Assembly: GCA_965220535.1 (NCBI GenBank)
Contig: OZ244833.1
Location: forward strand, 372,001 to 436,000
DNA length: 64,000 bases
From: HK1 sp965220535
GTDB lineage: Bacteria > Pseudomonadota > Gammaproteobacteria > HK1
Direction: 5' to 3'
A program made the position numbers and the translations under genes. Below, in pieces: positions 55,378-64,000 of this stretch. Every line of letters begins with the position of its first letter. Within the stretch, counting starts at the first letter, position 1. The notes beneath the pieces were generated by a model, which was not told where the DNA came from, ran no database searches, and worked only from the letters and a program-made list of their open reading frames with translations.

Positions 55378-57042
55378 CTAGGGCGGGGGAATTTCCTCTT
55401 CTTCAAGATTCGGAATATCTTCCCCTGCATACTCATAGCCTGTAAAATACACATCTGAAGACTCCCATTTCTCTTTATCTCTAAAAAATGTAAAACCCTC
55501 TTTCATTAGATACGATAAAACAAATTGTTTCTTACAATCAAGAGAAATTTTATTTTTTCGAGAATATTCATATAAAAATATCCAGTATCTATCTTGATTT
55601 ATTTCTTCATCATTGCGCAGGTTTGATGCAAAATCGTCAAATAAGCACACATTTTTTGAATCTTCGACATCAATGCAATACTTCCACGCAAGAAGAATAG
55701 ATATACAGTCTTTTATTTCTATAGTCTCCCTCATTATCTCATAAGAATTTTCTATTTTAACTCCATATTTGATCGCATAATAAAACCCAAAAGAAATAGC
55801 ATCGAATTGATTTTTATATAGAGCTGCGTTCATCATTTTTGGTAAAGCGCTTTTTAGTATTTCACTGATTTCCTTATTGTCCTTACAGTGTCTGAAAACA
55901 AGTCCTTCCAGCAAAGGAAGCAAGTACGGATAAATAATCGTCATCGCAATGATTCTCTTCACATAGAGAAGTCTTGCATTATCTAAGAGATTTTTATTAG
56001 ATATAACCCTAATCGCATATTTTAATGGTGATAAATCTTCAATATTCTTTGAAATATCCATGGCTTGTTCAATAAAATCTTGAATTTTTGAAAAATTCAG
56101 AGATTCTGATTTTTCAGTTAGAGCGACAGGATGTCTTTTTAATCTACCTACCCATAATTCTAGACGATATTCCGATACTGGAGTAATTTTTGTTTTATTT
56201 TGATTTATATTCAAATCATATTCTTTAAGAAAAAGAGTGATATTTTTAATAAATTCAAAAGCATTATTTTCATTATTTGCATAAAATTCATAGTCATCTA
56301 TATGTCTAATGTAACTTTTAAATTCACTATCGCATAATTTTTTATCCACCTGTGTCAGAACTATCTCAGATATAATATTGGATGTATGAGGTCCGATTAA
56401 GAGGCCGTTGGTTTCTCCATTCTTTAAATTTCTTGACAGACAATCTAGTTTGTTTTCCCAGATCTGTTTTCTTCTCTTCACCTTCGCATTATCTTTTCCC
56501 ATAAGAGCCCACGGAATTGAATGAGAATACATGCTTGGAAAACAATTTGCTATATCTACTTTTACAATATGAGTACAGCCCATAAGATAATCAATTCGAA
56601 GTCTTTCTTTTTCACTTTTATCTTCGTCTTTCTTATAATTCATATCTAGTATATATGGTTCGTCACTTATCTTCCTAACATGGAGATAGTTTTTTCTTTC
56701 TGTTTTTCCAATATGTATATTAATTTCACTCCATTTGCTCTTAATATAGTCACATAGCCATATATAAGAATTAGGATGCGGAATGGCTAAATCTCTAGGT
56801 ACATTAGAATGCCTTGATGCAAAATATTGAATGTATCCACGAGGCTGACACGGCCAACTCTTGCATGGAAACTTATCCTTTAGCAAATCAACCAGCCCTT
56901 CGGACTTGAAGCAGGGAGGAATTTTATCCGCAAACATACCGTGGTCCAATAGAGCCCGATATACAAATTCCGCGTCTTCCAAATCCGGATAGCCCAGATT
57001 TGGCTTTGATTCTTCCGTTGATTCTTCCGTTAACTCTTTCAT
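55378..57042 (-). CDS. Reverse transcriptase of the UG/Abi class, probable phage defence gene
   Basis: The 554-residue protein has an RT core in the first 300 residues: motif A VKVDIANCFPSMYSHSIPWA, motif B NGETNGLLIGPHTSNIISEI and motif C SYIRHIDDYEFYANNE. The catalytic pair is Asp-Asp with the preceding tyrosine replaced (HIDD for YxDD). The remaining 250 residues are helical, without a maturase, endonuclease or nitrilase domain. This layout (RT plus helical C-terminal part) is seen in AbiK/AbiA/Abi-P2-like and unknown-group RTs. The gene is strongly AT-rich. It shares the SHSIPWAL/THSIPWAL string with the broken RT at 26822. No non-coding RNA was identified near it. Start: ATG 57042, giving MKELTEESTEESKPN. 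Confidence 0.82.
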   Translation of the reverse strand: MKELTEESTEESKPNLGYPDLEDAEFVYRALLDHGMFADKIPPCFKSEGLVDLLKDKFPCKSWPCQPRGYIQYFASRHSNVPRDLAIPHPNSYIWLCDYIKSKWSEINIHIGKTERKNYLHVRKISDEPYILDMNYKKDEDKSEKERLRIDYLMGCTHIVKVDIANCFPSMYSHSIPWALMGKDNAKVKRRKQIWENKLDCLSRNLKNGETNGLLIGPHTSNIISEIVLTQVDKKLCDSEFKSYIRHIDDYEFYANNENNAFEFIKNITLFLKEYDLNINQNKTKITPVSEYRLELWVGRLKRHPVALTEKSESLNFSKIQDFIEQAMDISKNIEDLSPLKYAIRVISNKNLLDNARLLYVKRIIAMTIIYPYLLPLLEGLVFRHCKDNKEISEILKSALPKMMNAALYKNQFDAISFGFYYAIKYGVKIENSYEIMRETIEIKDCISILLAWKYCIDVEDSKNVCLFDDFASNLRNDEEINQDRYWIFLYEYSRKNKISLDCKKQFVLSYLMKEGFTFFRDKEKWESSDVYFTGYEYAGEDIPNLEEEEIPPP

Positions 57043-57251
57043 GGTCCTTTAGATAATCGTTTTTGTTTAGGTACCAGCCTTCGCCCATGGACTTGAATAA
57101 TCACCATGCCCTCTGTAAGGCACATCAACCCGAAGACGAGACATACTAATCAATGATCTTTATCGATGTCAACTACCGAATCACCGCCCGACTCATACAC
57201 CGCTCGCCGTGCCTTCCAAAGAGTGATGGCGAGGCTCCTAACGTACAACGC

Positions 57252-60200
57252 TTAGGCCGCATCCGTCGTCATCGATGGGCTATGAAAGCGCTGCAGCAGT
57301 TCGGCTTCAAGAGCCTCCGCTTCTTGGATGCTTCGTAGTTTGATATGGCCGAAGCCGCGGATCTTTTCCGGTAGGGAGGCGATTTCGATCGCCGAGGCGT
57401 GGTTTTCGTGGTCGAGTCCTTTGAGTATCTCGGTCAGTGTTTGCTCGTAGCGGGCGATCAGGGCTCGTTCTTTGCGGCGTTCGGATGTATAGCCGAAGGG
57501 GTCGAAGGGGGTGCCGCGCAGGCCTCGGAATTTTGCGAGGAGGGTGAAGAGTTTCATCATCCACGGGCCGAATCGCATTTTGCGCGGTTCCCCTGTGGCG
57601 GGGTTGCGGCGGGCGAGGAGCGGTGGGGCCAAGTGGAAGGCGAGGGAGAAGTCTCCTTCGAAGGTCGCTTCGAGCCGCTGCCGGAATTCGAAGGAGGAGT
57701 GCAAGCGGGCGACTTCGTATTCGTCTTTGTAGGCCAGGAGTTTGAAATAGCCCTTGGCCACCGCTTCGACGAGGCCGCTCATGCCTTTGGCCCGGTCGCG
57801 CTCGGCTTGGCGCACGCGTTCGATCAGGGCGAGGTAGCGATCGGCCAAGGCTCGGTTCTGGTATTGCACGAGGAAAGCGGCGCGGTGCTCGATCAGGGCT
57901 TTTTCGTCTTGAGGCGGGGGGACTTCGGCCACGCCGGTGGCTTTTTTGGCGATACGGGCTACGGCATCGGGATCGGCGGCGGCGCAGCGTCCCCATTCGA
58001 AGGCCCCGGTGTTCATTGGCACCGCCACGCCGTTGAGTTCGATGGCGCGGACGATGGCGGCTCTCGACAAGGGGATGAAGCCTTGCTGCCATGCGTATCC
58101 GAGCATGAACATATTGGCGGCGATGGCGTCCCCGCATAGGGCGGTGGCCAGCTGCGTGGCTTCCACTTGCTTTACGCATTCGGGACCGGCGGAGCCCTCG
58201 ATATCGCGCATCAGGGCCGAGGCGGGGAAGAGAAGATCGACGTTGCGGGTAAAGGCGCCGGTCATGGTCTGGTGGGTATTGACCACTACCTGCGTGCTTC
58301 CTTTGCGCATGGTGCTGCGGGTGCGGGGGTCGGCGGTAACCACGGTATCGCAACCGATCACGAGATCCGCGGCTCCGGAGGCGACCCGCATGGTGCTGAT
58401 ATCCGCCGGGGAAGCGGCGATACGCACGTGGCTGACCACCGCTCCGCCTTTTTGCGCAAGCCCGGTCTGGTCGAGAATCGAGCAGCCCTTGGATTCCAGA
58501 TGCGCCGCCATGCCGAGCAGCGCGCCGATGGTGAGCACTCCGGTGCCCCCCACTCCGGTGATGATGATCTGGCAGGGACGCTCGAGGGTCGAGGCGATGA
58601 CGGGCTCAGGAGTGGCCATCTGAGGGCTTGCCGACGCCGATTTGCGCAAGCGCCCGCCATGGACGGTAACGAAACTGGGACAAAAACCCTCGACGCAGGA
58701 GAAGTCCTTGTTGCAGGAGGATTGGTCGATCGCCCGCTTGCGCCCGAACTCGGTCTCCGCCGGTACCACGGCGACGCAGTTGGATTTGATGCCGCAATCC
58801 CCGCATCCCTCGCAAATCACGGGGTTGATGAAGGCCCGCATCGGGGGGTCGGGGAACTTTCCGCGCTTGCGGCGACGACGTTTTTCCGCGGCGCAGGTTT
58901 GGTCGTAGACGATCACCGTGGTCCCGGGGATCTCGCGAAACTCCCGTTGCAGGGTATCGAGATCGCGTCGGTGCCATACCTTGGTGCCGGGGGCGAAACC
59001 GGCGTCGGAGCCGTATTTTTCCGGCTGGTCGCTGACCACCGCGATGCGTTCGACTCCCTCGGCGTGCATCTGACGGGTGATGATCGGCGCCGAGATGGGG
59101 CCATCCACCGCCTGACCGCCGGTCATCGCCACCGCATCGTTGTAGAGGATCTTGAAGGTGATATCGGTTCCGGCGGCGACCGCGGCTCGGATCGAGAGCA
59201 GGCCGGAATGGAAGTAGGTGCCGTCCCCGATATTTTGGAAAACGTGCTTCCGCCGGGAAAAGCGCGATTGGCCGATCCAGCTCGAACCCTCCCCGCCCAT
59301 CTGGGTATAGCGGGCGGTGGAGCGGTCCATGAACTGCGCCAGATAATGGCAGCCGATTCCGGATAGGGCTTGGCTGCCTTCGGGGACGTGGGTGGAACTG
59401 TTATGCGGGCAGCCGGCGCAGAAATAGGGCATGCGCTCCATCGTGATCGGCAGCGAGCCTTCGATCTCGATCAGCGATTCCAAGGATTCGACCCGAGCCC
59501 GGATTCGCTCGGCGAGGGAGCCGGTTTGCTCTTCGCCTGCGAGCCCCATGGCGAGGATCCGACGACCCAATTCCGCCGCGATATGGTTGCTGTCGAGCCT
59601 GCCGACCGGGGAAAAAAGATCCTGCCCTTTTTCGTTGCGCTTGCCGATGATGCCCGGGGCACTCGGCTCGCCGTAGAGGATCTCCTTGAGCTGGCTTTCG
59701 ACCACGGCCCGCTTTTCCTCGACCACCACGATCGCATCCAAACCGTCGGCGAACGCCCGCGCCCCTTGCGGCTCCAAGGGAAAGGTCAACGCGACCTTGT
59801 AGTGGCGGATACCCAAAGACTTCGCGGTTTCTTCGTCGATTCCCAAATCCTCGAAGGCCTGCTGTACGTCGAGGAAGGATTTGCCGGTGGAGGCGATCCC
59901 CAGCCGAGCCTTAGGGCTATCGACGATGGTCCGATCGAGGTGATTGGCACGACAAAAGGCCTTCACCGCCTCGAGTTTTTCTCCGTACATCCGCCGCTCC
60001 TGCTCTTGCGGCGTATCCGGCCAGCGGATCCCGAGGTCGGGGTCGGAGGGTGCGTCGGAGGGAAAGGCGATGCGGATGCGTGCGGGATCGACATCCACCG
60101 AGGCCGCGGACTCCACGGTATCGTGCACGCATTTGAGGGATACCCAGCAACCGCTGTAGCGCGAAAGCGCGATGGCGACGAGCCCGTAGTCGAGGATCTC

Positions 60201-60815
60201 TTGCACCCCCGCCGGGTTGAGCACCGGGATCGAGGCGTCCATCATCGCGTATTCGCTGTGGTGGGCGGTGGTCGAGGAGTCGCAGGCGTGGTCGTCTCCG
60301 AGCAGGGCCACCACCCCGCCTCGCTTCGAGCTGCCGGCGAAATTGGCGTGGCGAAAGACGTCGCCGGTGCGGTCCACCCCCGGTCCCTTGCCGTACCAAA
60401 GGCAGAAGACGCCGTCGTACAAGCCATCGCCGTCGAGTTCGGCTTGCTGCGTGCCCCAGCAGGCGGTCGCGGCGAGATCTTCGTTGACCGCGGGATGGAA
60501 GACTACGTGGTGGCGGTCGAGATATTCCTTTGCGCCGCCGAACTGATGGTCCATCCCTCCGAGCGGGGAGCCGCGATAACCGCTGACATAACCGGCGGTG
60601 TTGTATCCGGCGGCTTCGTCGCGTCGGCGCTGCTCCAAAGGGAGGCGCACCAGCGCTTGGATTCCGGTGAGAAAAACCCGTCCGCTCGTCCGGGTGTATT
60701 TATCGTCCAGTTCGATATCCGCCAACTGCAAATCCGGCGAGTCGATGGCGGCAGGGGCCGGCTCGCTCGGCAAAGCGGACTCCGAGCGAGGCGATGGTGA
60801 GGTCTGGTTCTTCAT
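57252..60815 (-). CDS. Indolepyruvate ferredoxin oxidoreductase family protein (IorA-IorB fusion)
   Basis: The 1187-residue protein contains the alpha-type 2-ketoacid oxidoreductase parts (YVSGYRGSPLGGMDHQF, CLWYGKGPGVDRTGDV) and the TPP-binding region (GGEGSSWIGQSRFSRRKHVF, then NIGDGTYFHSGLLS). It also has a Cys cluster (CEGCGDCGIKSNC), the gamma-type domain (CQIIITGVGGTGVLTIGALL) and a C-terminal DUF6537 region. Fused proteins of about 1150-1190 residues are the normal form in proteobacteria. It would oxidise aryl or branched 2-keto acids to acyl-CoA with ferredoxin or another acceptor. ATG 60815 was chosen: GGAGG lies seven bases upstream, and a further nine-residue extension to 60842 lacks support. 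Confidence 0.92.
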   Translation of the reverse strand: MKNQTSPSPRSESALPSEPAPAAIDSPDLQLADIELDDKYTRTSGRVFLTGIQALVRLPLEQRRRDEAAGYNTAGYVSGYRGSPLGGMDHQFGGAKEYLDRHHVVFHPAVNEDLAATACWGTQQAELDGDGLYDGVFCLWYGKGPGVDRTGDVFRHANFAGSSKRGGVVALLGDDHACDSSTTAHHSEYAMMDASIPVLNPAGVQEILDYGLVAIALSRYSGCWVSLKCVHDTVESAASVDVDPARIRIAFPSDAPSDPDLGIRWPDTPQEQERRMYGEKLEAVKAFCRANHLDRTIVDSPKARLGIASTGKSFLDVQQAFEDLGIDEETAKSLGIRHYKVALTFPLEPQGARAFADGLDAIVVVEEKRAVVESQLKEILYGEPSAPGIIGKRNEKGQDLFSPVGRLDSNHIAAELGRRILAMGLAGEEQTGSLAERIRARVESLESLIEIEGSLPITMERMPYFCAGCPHNSSTHVPEGSQALSGIGCHYLAQFMDRSTARYTQMGGEGSSWIGQSRFSRRKHVFQNIGDGTYFHSGLLSIRAAVAAGTDITFKILYNDAVAMTGGQAVDGPISAPIITRQMHAEGVERIAVVSDQPEKYGSDAGFAPGTKVWHRRDLDTLQREFREIPGTTVIVYDQTCAAEKRRRRKRGKFPDPPMRAFINPVICEGCGDCGIKSNCVAVVPAETEFGRKRAIDQSSCNKDFSCVEGFCPSFVTVHGGRLRKSASASPQMATPEPVIASTLERPCQIIITGVGGTGVLTIGALLGMAAHLESKGCSILDQTGLAQKGGAVVSHVRIAASPADISTMRVASGAADLVIGCDTVVTADPRTRSTMRKGSTQVVVNTHQTMTGAFTRNVDLLFPASALMRDIEGSAGPECVKQVEATQLATALCGDAIAANMFMLGYAWQQGFIPLSRAAIVRAIELNGVAVPMNTGAFEWGRCAAADPDAVARIAKKATGVAEVPPPQDEKALIEHRAAFLVQYQNRALADRYLALIERVRQAERDRAKGMSGLVEAVAKGYFKLLAYKDEYEVARLHSSFEFRQRLEATFEGDFSLAFHLAPPLLARRNPATGEPRKMRFGPWMMKLFTLLAKFRGLRGTPFDPFGYTSERRKERALIARYEQTLTEILKGLDHENHASAIEIASLPEKIRGFGHIKLRSIQEAEALEAELLQRFHSPSMTTDAA

Positions 60816-61470
60816 GGTGCGCACCTCCTCTGGTTTTCGCACCGCGGCGCTCGATCGTCGAGTTCTTTCTTCGGCCGCACGATCACGAGGTCGCGGCGAT
60901 CAGGTGGTGTCGATTCATGCATTCGCTCCTGCTCTTTTGTCAACTTTACACTTACCACTAGCGGGCGCAACGGTCAATATCTCCACCGAGACGAGAATAT
61001 GCCGGAACAGGCTAGGCCCTTGGCCATGGATATGCGCTTCGCTGCCCGATAAACAGGGTTCGAACGCTCTGTCACCTTGCGATTGACCGCTCCCCCCTTC
61101 CCTTTCTTCCTTGCGAAACCTCCCTACCCTTCGGCGGCTCCCCGCGACCTCTTCGACCGGCGACGATCCTTTCGGTTTGTCGGGATCTCGATGTCGCCTC
61201 TTTGCGGATGGCATCGATCCCTTGACGGAGCGCCCGCTCCATCGCCATAGAGCGGTCGAGCGAACCGGCCGAATCGACAGCACCCCGAAGCCGTCGGCGA
61301 CTTCTAAGGCCAAGGTCGAGTCGAATCCCTTCGGCTCTTCCCTTGCCCCCTTTTGCCCCCTTGCCTTCGAACCCCCTATGCTTCTTTGACTATCGCCGGC
61401 CCTTTTTGTTCGCCGGACTCTTATGCCTCCTCTTTTTCGATGGCATTCACCCGAGCGATATCGCCTCGTC
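60816..61470. other. Intergenic region, nothing recognised
   Basis: About 650 bases lie between two minus-strand genes. Overlapping short ORFs show no domain. A clear ribosome binding site for the downstream oxidoreductase lies at its left end. An AT-richer patch around 60930-60975 may hold its promoter. Confidence 0.45.
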
Positions 61471-62268
61471 TCAAAGGCCGGCCGCCAAATGCCCGCCGTC
61501 GACCACGATCGTCGAACCGGTCATATACGAAGAGGCATCGCCGGCGAGCAGCAGCAAGGCGCCGTCGAGTTCTTCGGGATCGGCGATCCGCCGCTGAGGG
61601 ATACGCCGGATCATCGATTTACCCGCTTCGGTCTCGAAAAACCCGCGATTCATCTCGGTGCGCACATAGCCAGGTGCGATGGCATTGACCCGTATCCGAT
61701 GGCGCGCCAACTCCATCGCCATGGTGCGGGTGAGCTGGAGCAGGCCGGCCTTCGAAGCGGAGTATGCCCCGAGCCCGCCGGCAACCCCGAAAGCGAGGAT
61801 CGAAAGGATATTGACGATCGACCCCGGCTGCCTGGCCTTCACCATCCGCTGCGCCGTGCGCCGAGCGACGCGCCAAGCCCCGGAGAGGTTGGTATCGATC
61901 ACCGCCGACCAATCCTCCTCGCTGGTTTCCAAGGTGGCGGCGGTGCGAGCGATGCCGGAGTTGTTGACCAAAATATCGGGGGTGCCAAAAGCGCTTTGCA
62001 CCGAATCCAACGCCCGGCCGACGCTCTCTTTGCAGGTGACATCCATCTCCACCGGATGGGCGTCCGCGCCGGTGTCGCGAATCATCTGCGCCAGCGATTC
62101 GAGCCGATCGATGCGCCGCGCCGCCAACGCCACGCTCGCCCCGCGGGCCGCGAGGGTCTGCGCAAAATGCCGACCGAGGCCGCTCGAAGCCCCGGTAACC
62201 AAGGCGATGCGTCCGTGCAGATCGAATGGATCGAACTGCGGATCCGGCTCCTGCGCTTGCGTTTTCAT
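61471..62268 (-). CDS. Short-chain dehydrogenase/reductase (SDR)
   Basis: The 265-residue protein is a classical SDR. Residue 20 on reads IALVTGASSGLGRHFA (TGxxxGxG cofactor loop), followed by ILVNNSGIAR (NNxG variant), the catalytic Ser in IVNILSILAF and YSASK with catalytic Tyr and Lys. Later it has APGYVRTEMN and a C-terminal TGSTIVVDGG. Arg residues after the second strand (AARRIDRLE) suggest NADPH preference. The substrate is unknown. It is a single gene, facing the same way as the oxidoreductase downstream. Confidence 0.9.
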   Translation of the reverse strand: MKTQAQEPDPQFDPFDLHGRIALVTGASSGLGRHFAQTLAARGASVALAARRIDRLESLAQMIRDTGADAHPVEMDVTCKESVGRALDSVQSAFGTPDILVNNSGIARTAATLETSEEDWSAVIDTNLSGAWRVARRTAQRMVKARQPGSIVNILSILAFGVAGGLGAYSASKAGLLQLTRTMAMELARHRIRVNAIAPGYVRTEMNRGFFETEAGKSMIRRIPQRRIADPEELDGALLLLAGDASSYMTGSTIVVDGGHLAAGL

Positions 62269-62448
62269 ATCGCTTGGAAACCCTCCCGAAGCGGCGCTCG
62301 ATACTGCATCTCGGCGATGGCTCGGGGCAACGAACCCCGTAGACGGGACGACGGCTTCGTCGCCCCTCGATCCTCTTCACCCTTCCTCGAAGCCCTTTTC
62401 GAACCCCGGCGCTCAAACGGTCTTCATGGCGCTCGGGAGAAGTTTGAA

Positions 62449-63531
62449 CTATTTCCCCGATTTACGCCGATTATCGTCCTTGCAGAGCATCTGGCAATTC
62501 GCGATATCGGTCTTGCCCCCTTCATGCCAAGGGGTGATGTGATCGGCCTCCATCTCATCGGGTTCGAAAGAGCCGCCGCATAGGGGACAAACGCCTTTTT
62601 GCCTCTCGTAAGCGCTGCGCTTTTGGCTCGGCGAGAAAGCGCGGATATTCAAATACTTCTCCTTGCGCGTCAGCACATAAGCATAGATACCTTTTTTGTC
62701 GGTGACATCGTCGTCCATCATCAACTCGGCGATTTTCTCTTCGAGCACCGGCGGTTCGAGTTTTTCATCCCTGAACTTTGCATGCAAAACACCCCAATCC
62801 ACCCCCTTCATCTCCTTTCTATACTTGGGAAAGACGATTTTGACCCAGTCGATCACGCTTCGAAAATAAAGCCAAAGGGCGTTGGCGTTCGCTTCGCGCT
62901 GATGCCTTGCCATATAGTCCTCGATCTCGCCTTCGCTCGCCCAACGGATCGCCGTTTCAAGATAGTCCTGACGAATGGCGGATCCGCTCATATAAGCGCT
63001 GCCGATGCCCTGAGCGGGACAGTTCTGCTTGCTGAAATGACTCTTGGCACTGGAAACCCAAGGTCCGTGGTAGACGGCGTTGCGCAACTCTTGATCCATC
63101 AGTTTTTCACCGGCGATATTGATGGTCTTGAACCATTCGAGTTTCTCGCTATCGGTACCGCTGCATTGATAAATCGTCAACTGGTAATCGAGGATCTTCT
63201 CTTGGGCATCGTTTTGCCGGTTATGGAAATAAAGCCCGTCGACGGAAAAAGCGCCTTTGACATATCGACAGATGGAGATGGTACGCTGCTGCCCGTCGAT
63301 CACCTCGAAACCCTCATCCGAGCGTACCGCCCAATACATGACATTCAAGGGAAAACCCTTGAGAATCGTATCGATCACCGCATCGCGCTGTTTATCCTTG
63401 TAAATGAACTCGCGCTGATAAGGCGGACGAATATCCAGCGCACCGCCATAGCCGACAACGCCTTCGTCGCCTCTGTCCACATAGCCTTCGACCAGCGAAC
63501 GTACGGTGATTTCTTTGAATTCGATGTTCAT
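62449..63531 (-). CDS. DUF262 protein with C-terminal HNH nuclease domain
   Basis: The 360-residue protein begins with a DUF262 (ParB/Srx-like) domain: IRPPYQREFIYKDKQRDAVI, then GFEVIDGQQRTISICRYV, with the nucleotide-binding GQQRT motif. It ends with an HNH nuclease motif: VCPLCGGSFEPDEMEADHIT, then GGKTDIANCQMLCKDDNRRK. This combination occurs in GmrSD-like and related defence nucleases. It starts three bases after the stop of an EcoRI-family adenine methyltransferase, so the pair is probably one restriction-type system. DUF262-HNH proteins may cut modified or unmodified DNA; which applies is not readable here. Confidence 0.88.
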   Translation of the reverse strand: MNIEFKEITVRSLVEGYVDRGDEGVVGYGGALDIRPPYQREFIYKDKQRDAVIDTILKGFPLNVMYWAVRSDEGFEVIDGQQRTISICRYVKGAFSVDGLYFHNRQNDAQEKILDYQLTIYQCSGTDSEKLEWFKTINIAGEKLMDQELRNAVYHGPWVSSAKSHFSKQNCPAQGIGSAYMSGSAIRQDYLETAIRWASEGEIEDYMARHQREANANALWLYFRSVIDWVKIVFPKYRKEMKGVDWGVLHAKFRDEKLEPPVLEEKIAELMMDDDVTDKKGIYAYVLTRKEKYLNIRAFSPSQKRSAYERQKGVCPLCGGSFEPDEMEADHITPWHEGGKTDIANCQMLCKDDNRRKSGK

Positions 63532-63534
63532 GAT

Positions 63535-64000
63535 TCAAGACCCCTTTTTCCTGATCAGAATTCGGGCGTAGATTTGCTCTCCATTGACAAGGCCCTGACC
63601 CAAGCTTCCGGTCCAGCCGGGGCGTATGTACTCGGGAATCTTTCCCCACATGATGTCTCGGTCCAAGCCGACGATTTCGAACTGATCCGGGTTGTATTTT
63701 TCCAAGAAGGTGATCGGGACTCCCATCACGCCCTTGTAGTCCATCGGGATATTTTTCACTTTTTCCACCTCGATCGCGTCGTAGTTGTCGTATGGCGGAT
63801 AGTCCTTGGAGTTGTACTTTCGATAGAGGATGATCTCCTCGTGTCGTTTGGCATGGTCGAGGTTCGTATACCAACAGGTATTGCCCATCGAGGTGTATTT
63901 CTTGCCGTCCTCGCCGATGATGGTTTTTTTCGGATAATCGTCGGGGACGGCGTATTGTCGGGCACCGGAATTACACCCTAGCCAGATTCGGTTTTCTTTG
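63535..64000 (-). CDS. EcoRI-family adenine DNA methyltransferase, C-terminal part (5' end beyond window)
   Basis: The minus-strand frame is open from the window edge for about 154 codons. It reads NRIWLGCNSGARQYAVPDDY, then TCWYTNLDHAKRHEEIILYR, YPPYDNYDAIEVEKVKNIPM and VPITFLEKYNPDQFEIVGL. This is the C-terminal part of adenine-specific methyltransferases of the EcoRI methylase family. The catalytic DPPY-like motif would be upstream, outside the window. Taking the internal ATG at 63888 as the start would cut the conserved part, so the gene is treated as partial. It precedes the DUF262-HNH gene by three bases. Confidence 0.86.
   Translation of the reverse strand, partial: KENRIWLGCNSGARQYAVPDDYPKKTIIGEDGKKYTSMGNTCWYTNLDHAKRHEEIILYRKYNSKDYPPYDNYDAIEVEKVKNIPMDYKGVMGVPITFLEKYNPDQFEIVGLDRDIMWGKIPEYIRPGWTGSLGQGLVNGEQIYARILIRKKGS

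Overview
The window comes from a GC-rich proteobacterium, most likely a gammaproteobacterium with a host-associated life style. The taxonomic reading is inference: it rests on dapF next to xerC, a TorD-type chaperone, DUF3305/DUF3306 formate dehydrogenase accessory genes, large arrays of eukaryote-like ankyrin proteins and a very long Calx-beta-like surface protein. No rRNA, tRNA or CRISPR array was recognised.

Layout. Positions 1-4093 (minus strand) hold a truncated tungstate permease (tupB), xerC, dapF and fdhD. Positions 5012-12589 encode a 2525-residue secreted protein made of about 20 repeats. A GNAT acetyltransferase and a valine-pyruvate aminotransferase (avtA) follow. From 15247 to 46389 lies a formate dehydrogenase (FDH) locus on the plus strand: DUF3305, DUF3306, a polyferredoxin, a TorD-family chaperone, a small Tat protein, the Mo/W catalytic subunit (cysteine form), the iron-sulfur beta subunit, a small lipoprotein and the cytochrome b gamma subunit. 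A strong hairpin terminator at 46437-46469 ends it.

The FDH locus is interrupted twice. An AbiJ-like abortive-infection gene with a duplicated tail sits between the polyferredoxin and the chaperone (19003-20051). Between the chaperone and the Tat protein lie about 19 kb of ankyrin genes. These are six genes of three types in the order I-II-III, then I-II-III again (20802, 26448, 30033; 33525, 36844, 38724). The first gene is preceded by complete torD and each later one by a copy of the torD 3' end, which brings the ribosome binding site and the GTG start. The first type II copy is broken and carries an insertion with a reverse transcriptase (one in-frame stop, C-terminus lost), a TerB-like/BRCT gene and one or two small ORFs.

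From 46492 to 57042 are an exported ankyrin protein and a defence island: a C5 methyltransferase with its restriction endonuclease, a SIR2-like protein, a second TerB-like/BRCT protein, a nucleotidyltransferase/HI0074 pair, a DUF445 membrane protein, a decayed IS3-type transposase and an intact UG/Abi-class reverse transcriptase. The last part, on the minus strand, holds an indolepyruvate ferredoxin oxidoreductase fusion, an SDR oxidoreductase, and an EcoRI-family adenine methyltransferase (cut by the window end) followed by a DUF262-HNH nuclease.

The most unusual element is the ankyrin cassette duplication built on chaperone-gene tails inside a respiratory operon. The second is the minus-strand group of small ORF, TerB/BRCT gene and reverse transcriptase inserted into it.
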